DNA from: Photobacterium aquae
GTDB taxonomy: Bacteria; Pseudomonadota; Gammaproteobacteria; Enterobacterales; Vibrionaceae
DNA: 64,000 bases
Reading direction: 5' to 3'
Assembly (NCBI RefSeq): GCF_001029445.1
Contig: NZ_LDOT01000002.1
Span: 62,001-126,000, forward strand
Made by a program: the position numbers and the translations under genes. The notes under the pieces are model-generated. The model had not been told where the DNA came from. It worked only from the letters and a program-made list of their open reading frames with translations, and did not search any database. Below are positions 58,315 through 64,000 of the stretch, in pieces; positions within the stretch are counted from its first letter, which is position 1, and each line of letters begins with the position of its first letter.

Positions 58315-59682
58315 ATGCTGGAGCTATTGATTGGCCTTGCAGTTACGATTGCTGTTGGCTATTTCATAATTAAAGGATACAAACCTGCAGGCGTTCTACT
58401 AACAGCAGGTTTGACACTGCTTCTTATCACTGGCCTATTAGGCTATAAAGTTCTTCCTGCCAAAGTAGAAGCAACAGGCAACTTCGTCACCGACTCACTC
58501 GAATACGTGAAGTACATGCTGCAGTATCGTGGCGGCGGCCTAGGTATGCAAATCATGCTGCTTTGCGGTTTTGCCTCTTACATGACGCATATCGGCGCAA
58601 ACAACGTTGTTGTTAAGCAATTCTCCAAGCCTTTGTCTGTCATCAAATCCCCTTACGTACTGTTGGTTGCGGCATACATTGTTGCCTGTTTGATGTCACT
58701 AGCGGTGAGCTCGGCCACAGGCCTTGGCGTACTACTGATGGCGACCCTCTTCCCTATGATGACAGCCATGGGGATTTCTCGCCCAGCGGCTGTTGCCATC
58801 TGTGCATCACCGGCAGCAATTATTCTATCGCCAACATCCGGCGATGTTATCGTCGCAGCTGAAAAATCAGGCTTGCCACTGCACGTGTTTGCCGTAGAAA
58901 CCGTACTGCCGGTATCTATCTGTGCAATCATCGTGATGGCCGGTGCCGCGTTCTTCTGGAACAAGTACCTTGATAAGAAAGAGAATATCGTGATGGAAAA
59001 AATCGATATTTCTGAAATCGAAGTCAAGGCGCCATCCTACTACGCTATTTTGCCATTCCTGCCAATCATCGGTGTCTTCGCTTTCAACGGCGAAACTATC
59101 CCTGGCCTTACCCTAGACATCTACACTATCGTCGTTATGTCTATTGTTATTGGTGCTCTGGTTGATTTCGTGACCAAGCGATTCAAAGGCAAGGAAACAC
59201 TTGAAGATCTTGAATCGTGCTACCAAGGTATGGCGGAAGCATTTAAAGGCGTGGTCATGCTGCTGGTTGCCGCAGGCGTATTTGCCCAGGGCCTAATGTC
59301 TATCGGTGCTATCGATAACTTGATTGGTCTGGCTGAATCAGCCGGTGCAGGTGGTTTTGCTCTGATGCTGCTACTAACCGGCCTTACTGTTGCGGCAGCT
59401 ATCGCGACAGGTTCAGGTAACGCACCGTTCTATGCTTTTGTCGAACTCGCACCAGCTCTTGCGGGCAAGATGGGTCTAAGCCCTGCATTCCTGATCATCC
59501 CTATGCTTCAGGCATCGAACCTTGGTCGTACTATCTCGCCAGTATCTGGTGTTATTGTTGCCACATCTGGTATGGGTAACGTCAGCCCGTTCGAAGTCGT
59601 GAAACGTACTTCAGTACCGGTTCTGTGCGGCCTACTAACCGTAATCATCGGTACTATGGTATTGGTACCTATGCACGTTTAA
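58315..59682 (+). CDS. dcuC: Anaerobic C4-dicarboxylate transporter DcuC
   Basis: A 455-residue inner-membrane carrier of the Dcu family, with about 12 helices, exporting succinate in exchange or symport during fermentation. It is closely similar along its length to E. coli DcuC (461), for example LLCGFASYMTHIGANN, AVSSATGLGVLLMATLFP, CASPAAIILSPTSGDV, TGSGNAPFYAFVE and MLQASNLGRTISPVSGV. AAGAGGA lies before the ATG. It is monocistronic with its own terminator. Confidence 0.94.
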   Translation: MLELLIGLAVTIAVGYFIIKGYKPAGVLLTAGLTLLLITGLLGYKVLPAKVEATGNFVTDSLEYVKYMLQYRGGGLGMQIMLLCGFASYMTHIGANNVVVKQFSKPLSVIKSPYVLLVAAYIVACLMSLAVSSATGLGVLLMATLFPMMTAMGISRPAAVAICASPAAIILSPTSGDVIVAAEKSGLPLHVFAVETVLPVSICAIIVMAGAAFFWNKYLDKKENIVMEKIDISEIEVKAPSYYAILPFLPIIGVFAFNGETIPGLTLDIYTIVVMSIVIGALVDFVTKRFKGKETLEDLESCYQGMAEAFKGVVMLLVAAGVFAQGLMSIGAIDNLIGLAESAGAGGFALMLLLTGLTVAAAIATGSGNAPFYAFVELAPALAGKMGLSPAFLIIPMLQASNLGRTISPVSGVIVATSGMGNVSPFEVVKRTSVPVLCGLLTVIIGTMVLVPMHV

Positions 59683-59706
59683 TTGAAAACGATTAGCGTA
59701 AGCATC

Positions 59707-59730
59707 AAAGCCCTGCTTCGGCAGGGCTTT
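59707..59730. terminator. Terminator after dcuC
   Basis: Arms AAAGCCCTGC (59707-59716) and GCAGGGCTTT (59721-59730) with a stable TTCG tetraloop. Confidence 0.92.
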
Positions 59731-59735
59731 ATATA

Positions 59736-59972
59736 TCAATAGATAATATCTGCAACATAGAGCTCCCTAAGCGAATACCCATCCCCCCTGCCGTTGGCGA
59801 TCAAATCAACCGATTCAATTGCATAAATGCCCAAGGCGGTATGCAGCAGTAACATTGAGGCTAAGCTCTGCGTAAATTTCTTGAACCTCGTCAAGGTCGC
59901 AGGCTTCATTCGTCCCGTTTTCACCAAATAAATCAATACGATCCATTTAAGCAGGGAAAATATCGTATACAT
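59736..59972 (-). CDS. Small hypothetical membrane protein
   Basis: 78 residues with hydrophobic segments at about 4-18 and 36-55 separated by a basic loop (KTGRMKPATLTRFKKF). Not recognised. The possible ribosome site GCGAGAG is close to the ATG. It is convergent with dcuC and shares its terminator. The basic loop and two helices look protein-like, but the case for a real gene is moderate. Confidence 0.5.
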   Translation of the reverse strand: MYTIFSLLKWIVLIYLVKTGRMKPATLTRFKKFTQSLASMLLLHTALGIYAIESVDLIANGRGDGYSLRELYVADIIY

Positions 59973-60259
59973 ACTCTCTCGCTATCAAGATATTATATTA
60001 TTGCTATGCCTGCGATCCTAACAATACCGTACGGCATCCTCAAGTATACGAAAGCCGTTATACCGAATCGTTATTCTTATTGCTAAAAGAAGCGAAAAGA
60101 GGAATAGAGCCCAACACCGTACTAAGTGCTAAACGGGGAAAGCACAGACTAACGGTGCAAAGATTTGCAGATAAATAAGACTATTATTTTTAAGACCGGA
60201 AAGATTGAAACTAACTTAGCTGCTTACAAAATGACCTTGCAGAGGCGTTGAGCCTCAAT

Positions 60260-60299
60260 CACTTAATCACTTAATCACTTAAACACTTAAACAATTAAA
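60260..60299. repeat. 8-bp tandem repeat, five units
   Basis: CACTTAAT twice, CACTTAAA twice, then CAATTAAA, head to tail. It is a microsatellite-type tract that may vary by slippage. It lies downstream of the lipoprotein gene, not inside a reading frame. Confidence 0.85.
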
Positions 60300-60319
60300 A
60301 CAATAGGTTATATACAGAA

Positions 60320-60339
60320 AGAGCCGCTATTGCGGCTCT
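60320..60339 (-). terminator. Terminator of the lipoprotein gene at 60348
   Basis: Arms AGAGCCGC (60320-60327) and GCGGCTCT (60332-60339) with a TATT loop. TTTCTG follows when read leftward, a modest T-tract. Confidence 0.7.
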
Positions 60340-60347
60340 GCTAACAA

Positions 60348-60803
60348 TTACAGATTACTCTCTCTTTTCGAGAAGTAATGCTTGGCACTATTAACTTCAT
60401 CCTCTGAAGGTACATAGATCCGCCAAGCGTCTCCCTCATGCTTTTTATATTTCACCTCACCCGTTACAGCATTAAACTCATAGTAAGGGTAGAATTCACG
60501 CAGATTGAAAAACATGGCTGGTGCAAAAAATAGAATATCTGCTGCTAAATACCCACCATTAAATTTCAATGGAACCAATCCATATTTGGTTTCATTGGTT
60601 GTAGAGTCAGTGATTTTATAACGATAATTGCCAAAACTCGTTGTTGAATATGTCTCCTCAATGCCCGTTCCCGGTTCCAAAACGATAGGAGAAAATTCGT
60701 TAATCATAATGCTTGTTTGGTTATCTGCCGCTGTCATTGACGTCGTCGCACTACAACCCGCCATCACAGTGCAGAAAGCAAACAATGCAATTTTATTTTT
60801 CAT
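60348..60803 (-). CDS. Putative lipoprotein of unknown function
   Basis: 151 residues. The lipoprotein signal is 1-16 with lipobox MAGC (Cys17). The remainder has an alternating polar/aromatic beta pattern and a hydrophobic segment about 85-100 (YLAADILFFAPAMFFNLREF) that could be a membrane hairpin. The C-terminus is charged. It is not recognised as a family, though small lipoproteins of this layout are common in Vibrionaceae. It is monocistronic. Confidence 0.75.
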   Translation of the reverse strand: MKNKIALFAFCTVMAGCSATTSMTAADNQTSIMINEFSPIVLEPGTGIEETYSTTSFGNYRYKITDSTTNETKYGLVPLKFNGGYLAADILFFAPAMFFNLREFYPYYEFNAVTGEVKYKKHEGDAWRIYVPSEDEVNSAKHYFSKRESNL

Positions 60804-61420
60804 TTTTTATTACATCCATAATAATATGTTGATTGGCACATCGTAACAATTAATAAAACACAGTTCAATAATTGACTCGATGATATACCTGTTTATTCCT
60901 GCAATCTTATCGATATAACCTACATACACACTTTTCAGATAGAAATATATACCTACAATACTTCGTCAGATACAGCGTCCAACGTATTTCCTGTACGCGC
61001 GATTCAAAGAGAGACATAACGAAATAACCAGGCCTCTCAAGGAAACTCAATTCCGAATTGCAGAGATTAAAAACGTCAACCCGCCCTCTCTGGCCCACCT
61101 ATCAGCCTCTTTACAAGCCTGTTAACGTCACTGTAATGAGAAATTGATGTTTTACTGCCTGTTCATGGTAAACTCTGTCCCCTTTTATACGCCCTATACT
61201 ATCGCTTAGAGTCGTGCTGGCATATTGCCTGCCTCTGCTAAGGTTATCAGCGCCGATAGGCGGCCGGGGCAACGAACAGAATGACGTACAATTTGGATGG
61301 GCATTTGAATGTAACCCTTCAAAGATAAGGGGTATCTTCTTTTATAAGAGTGCTATTTTATCTTTATCCATTACGGATGCCCCACTGCGCCCCGAACTTT
61401 AAGAATTTTACTGTAAGCCA
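60804..61420. other. Long gap upstream of ygiQ
   Basis: 617 bp with no convincing gene. Short frames on both strands lack ribosome sites and protein-like composition. A TTGATG / TGGTAAACT pair (61144-61174) is a possible promoter, although its 19-bp spacing is long. A small hairpin AAGATA-AGGGG-TATCTT lies at 61322-61338, so a long 5' leader for ygiQ is possible. Confidence 0.4.
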
Positions 61421-63772
61421 ATGAATGTAAATAAAATTAACGAATATCCAAAATACTGGGCTGAATGCTACGGCACGTCGCCTTTCCTGCCAACCTCACG
61501 CAAAGAGATGGAAGCACTAGGCTGGGACAGCTGCGACATCATCATTGTTACCGGTGATGCCTATGTCGATCACCCAAGTTTTGGTATGGCGGTCATTGGT
61601 CGTTTGCTCGAATCACAGGGTTTCCGTGTCGGTATCATTGCCCAGCCAGACTGGAATAACAAAGATGCCTTCATGCAACTAGGCAAGCCAAACTTATTTT
61701 TCGGTATCACCGCCGGCAACATGGACTCGATGATCAACCGTTATACGGCCGATCGTAAACTACGCCATGATGATGCCTACACACCGAATAACGAAGGAGG
61801 CAAACGTCCTGACCGTGCTGTACTGGTATATTCACAGCGCTGCCGCGAAGCTTACAAAGAAACCCCTATCGTACTGGGTGGTATTGAAGCGAGCCTCCGC
61901 CGCCTTGCCCATTACGATTACTGGTCAGACAAAGTTCGCCGCTCAGTGCTGTTCGATGCCAAAGGCGATATCCTACTGTTCGGTAATGCTGAACGTGCAT
62001 TGGTCGAAGTTGCCCACCGCCTGGCTGATGGCGAAGACATCGCGAACCTAACCAATATTGCCGGTACCGCAGTGATCCTCAAGGAAATTCCTGCTGGTTA
62101 CAAAGAGATTGATTCTAGCCGCATCGAAAAACCAGGCAAAGCGATGCCGATGCCTAACCCATATGCGACAGAAGAAACCTGTAGCACCAACCAGAAAGAA
62201 AATGCCCAGCCAGCAGCGGCACAACCGGTCCAAATCCAACCTTCGCGTCATGATGCCACCAGCACGGTAGTGCGCCTGCCATCATACGAGAAACTGCGTA
62301 ATGACCGTATTCTGTACGCCCATGCCAGCCGTGTCATGCACTTGGAAACCAACCCGTATTCTGCCCGCGCATTGGTTCAGACCCACGGTGACCGTGAGCT
62401 GTGGATCAACCGCCCGCCTATCCCGCTAAGTACGGAAGAAATGGATTTTGTGTTCGGCCTGCCCTATGCACGCGTACCGCACCCTTGCTACGGCAAAGCT
62501 AAGATTCCGGCTTACGACATGATCAAAACCAGCGTTAACATCATGCGTGGCTGTTTTGGCGGTTGTTCTTTCTGCTCGATTACCGAGCACGAAGGGCGGA
62601 TCATCCAGAACCGTTCCAAGGAATCCATTCTTAACGAGCTTGAAGAGATCCGCGACAAAGTTCCGGGCTTTACCGGTACAATCTCCGATCTTGGAGGCCC
62701 AACTGCCAACATGTACCGTTTGGGCTGCTCGGATCCACGCGCTGAGGCCAACTGTCGTCGCCCGTCTTGTATTTTCCCAGAGATCTGCAAGAAGTTGGAC
62801 ACCGACCATAAACATACCATTGATCTTTACCGTAAGGCTCGTCAGGTGAAAGGGATCAAGAAGATCATGATTGCCTCTGGGGTACGTTATGATCTGGCTA
62901 TCGAATCGCCTGAATATATCCGTGAGCTTGTCACCCACCACGTAGGTGGCTACCTGAAAATTGCCCCTGAGCACACAGAGAAAGGCACGCTTGACCTGAT
63001 GATGAAGCCGGGAATGGGTACCTATGACCGCTTCAAGGCGCTATTTGAGAAATACAGCAAAGAAGCAGGCAAGAAGCAGTACCTGATCCCTTACTTCATT
63101 TCAGCGCACCCAGGCTCGACAGACGAAGACATGCTGAATTTGGCATTGTGGCTCAAAAAGAATGAGTTCCAGTGTGATCAGGTTCAGAACTTCTACCCGT
63201 CACCGATGTGTAACGCGACCGCGATGTACCATTCGGAAACTAACCCGCTTAAGCGTGTTAAATACAAAAAACGTGAAGACCTGTTTGTAGCCAAAGGTGA
63301 GCGCCAACGCCGCCTGCACAAAGCACTGCTGCGTTACCATGATCCAGCCAACTGGCCATTGCTTCGCGAAGCACTGATCAACATGGGCAAAAAGCACCTG
63401 ATTGGTGATGCGCCGCACTGCTTGATCCCGCATGAAGGATCAGATGCCGAACTGACACAGGCCGACCGCCGCAAGTCGGGACGCCATAGTGCGAAACGCT
63501 TTGCAACCAAGCACCCAAACCAGCCGGATATCCGCAAGGATGGTCAGCGCGGTAACCGAGGAGCTAACGGCCAAAACAACAAGGGAGGCAAACCAGGCAG
63601 CCGCAATGGCACTTCCGCTAGTGGCCGCAGTACTCCAGCTAACGGTAACAAGCCAGCATCTGGCAAGCCGGGGGCAAACAAAGCCGGTAGCAAACCTGGA
63701 CAGCGCCCTGCAAAAGCCTCGAATGGCGGGCAGCGCCAAGGCGGCAAACCGCAACGCACTCGCCAGCGCTAA
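61421..63772 (+). CDS. ygiQ: YgiQ family radical SAM protein
   Basis: A 783-residue protein. The N-terminal YgiQ domain (about 12-290) has [19 protein letters not shown] and [18 protein letters not shown]. The radical SAM core (about 370-640) has the [4Fe-4S] CxxxCxxC motif with Cys378, Cys382 and Cys385, then [11 protein letters not shown] and [10 protein letters not shown]. The C-terminal tail (about 680-783) is low-complexity, rich in Gly, Lys, Asn, Ser and Arg. It matches E. coli YgiQ closely in the first 660 residues; the substrate of the family is not established. It is monocistronic with its own terminator. Confidence 0.95.
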   Translation: MNVNKINEYPKYWAECYGTSPFLPTSRKEMEALGWDSCDIIIVTGDAYVDHPSFGMAVIGRLLESQGFRVGIIAQPDWNNKDAFMQLGKPNLFFGITAGNMDSMINRYTADRKLRHDDAYTPNNEGGKRPDRAVLVYSQRCREAYKETPIVLGGIEASLRRLAHYDYWSDKVRRSVLFDAKGDILLFGNAERALVEVAHRLADGEDIANLTNIAGTAVILKEIPAGYKEIDSSRIEKPGKAMPMPNPYATEETCSTNQKENAQPAAAQPVQIQPSRHDATSTVVRLPSYEKLRNDRILYAHASRVMHLETNPYSARALVQTHGDRELWINRPPIPLSTEEMDFVFGLPYARVPHPCYGKAKIPAYDMIKTSVNIMRGCFGGCSFCSITEHEGRIIQNRSKESILNELEEIRDKVPGFTGTISDLGGPTANMYRLGCSDPRAEANCRRPSCIFPEICKKLDTDHKHTIDLYRKARQVKGIKKIMIASGVRYDLAIESPEYIRELVTHHVGGYLKIAPEHTEKGTLDLMMKPGMGTYDRFKALFEKYSKEAGKKQYLIPYFISAHPGSTDEDMLNLALWLKKNEFQCDQVQNFYPSPMCNATAMYHSETNPLKRVKYKKREDLFVAKGERQRRLHKALLRYHDPANWPLLREALINMGKKHLIGDAPHCLIPHEGSDAELTQADRRKSGRHSAKRFATKHPNQPDIRKDGQRGNRGANGQNNKGGKPGSRNGTSASGRSTPANGNKPASGKPGANKAGSKPGQRPAKASNGGQRQGGKPQRTRQR

Positions 63773-63802
63773 TCGCCAGCGATTATCAGACTCACCATAA
63801 TC

Positions 63803-63828
63803 AAAAGGCCCGCACAAGCGGGCCTTTT
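63803..63828. terminator. Terminator after ygiQ
   Basis: Arms AAAAGGCCCGC (63803-63813) and GCGGGCCTTTT (63818-63828) with an ACAA loop. The right arm runs into the stop codon of the small gene on the other strand, so it may serve both. Confidence 0.9.
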
Positions 63829-63982
63829 AACGCATCAATTCCATTGCCATAAAAACAATCACCGCGATGACAACCAGCCCCCCGAATACCATCAGAGCCC
63901 GTAGCTGCGTGCGCTCATCCAAACGTTTAGCCGCCAAACCACCAATAATCAGCAGCAGCACAATAACGGCCACTTTAATCAT
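63827..63982 (-). CDS. 51-residue two-helix membrane protein
   Basis: A short gene encoding two hydrophobic helices (about 3-17 and 30-48) around a charged turn (AAKRLDERTQLRA). The ATG at 63982 follows AGGTGG. No family was recognised. The composition is clearly membrane-protein-like and the start is well supported, so it is likely real, perhaps a small hypothetical conserved in Vibrionaceae. Its stop codon overlaps the ygiQ terminator by 2 bp. The upstream promoter lies mostly outside the window. Confidence 0.65.
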   Translation of the reverse strand: MIKVAVIVLLLIIGGLAAKRLDERTQLRALMVFGGLVVIAVIVFMAMELMR

Positions 63983-64000
63983 TGCTAACCACCTATAATG

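Larger units (their letters stand above)
59973..60347. other. Gap with short tandem repeat
   Basis: 375 bp with no gene seen. It contains a five-unit 8-bp repeat (60260-60299) and the hairpin that ends the lipoprotein gene at 60348. Confidence 0.5.

Noticed and set aside
60907..61098. 63-residue leftward reading frame upstream of ygiQ
   Set aside because: It has no ribosome site, its composition is not protein-like, and it lies within a probable leader region.
61214..61402. 62-residue rightward frame just before ygiQ
   Set aside because: It has no ribosome site, and its content is better explained as leader DNA with small hairpins.
1..64000. Prophage, insertion sequence, CRISPR or tRNA genes
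   Set aside because: No transposase, integrase, direct-repeat array or cloverleaf was recognised on either strand.

Overview
The window looks like chromosomal DNA of a marine gammaproteobacterium of the family Vibrionaceae, most likely Photobacterium or a close relative. The reasons are the Vibrionaceae/Enterobacterales-like MetE, MetR, GlpABC, DcuC, PstSCAB, NupC and YgiQ proteins, the abundance of chemoreceptors, and compact genes with strong Shine-Dalgarno sequences and intrinsic terminators. No rRNA, tRNA, insertion sequence, CRISPR array or prophage was seen. The genus is inferred from protein resemblance only.

Region 1 (1-23,100) is a composite extracellular-matrix locus. A leftward operon starts near 9398. 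It encodes a response-regulator/PP2C phosphatase, a STAS antagonist, a sugar nucleotidyltransferase, an RsbW-type kinase, a GH2 lipoprotein, a GH9 glucanase, a cellulose-synthase-like GT2 enzyme without PilZ, and a DUF3131 protein cut by the left edge. Divergent from it are a duplicated outer-membrane barrel protein and a 1780-residue RTX calcium-binding protein. A convergent four-gene operon encodes a type I secretion ABC transporter, its adaptor, a zinc-ribbon membrane protein and a coiled-coil membrane protein. A second DUF3131 protein and a GH16 lichenase-like enzyme follow. Together these look like a machine that makes, trims and exports a beta-glucan and secretes a Ca2+-binding matrix protein, with synthesis under partner-switching control. 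The polymer may be a mixed-linkage beta-glucan; that is an inference.

Region 2 (23,200-36,600) carries nupC, a LysR regulator and five tandem leftward chemoreceptor genes, each exactly 542 codons long. Each has its own terminator, and the genes are separated by long AT-rich spacers. One spacer holds a 30-bp palindrome, and another holds a PHO-box-like element.

Region 3 (36,600-48,700) is mostly core genes: pstSCAB without phoU, an MscS-type channel, a META-domain lipoprotein, divergent metE/metR with tandem MetJ boxes, a DUF4250 protein, a membrane protein and a diguanylate cyclase.

Region 4 (48,700-64,000) holds the anaerobic glycerol-3-phosphate dehydrogenase operon glpABC behind a GlpR-like operator, an MFS exporter, and a YnbA/YnbB-like phospholipid operon with an acyltransferase. 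It continues with an orphan AT-rich gene, dcuC, two small unknowns, ygiQ, and a 51-residue membrane protein at the right edge.
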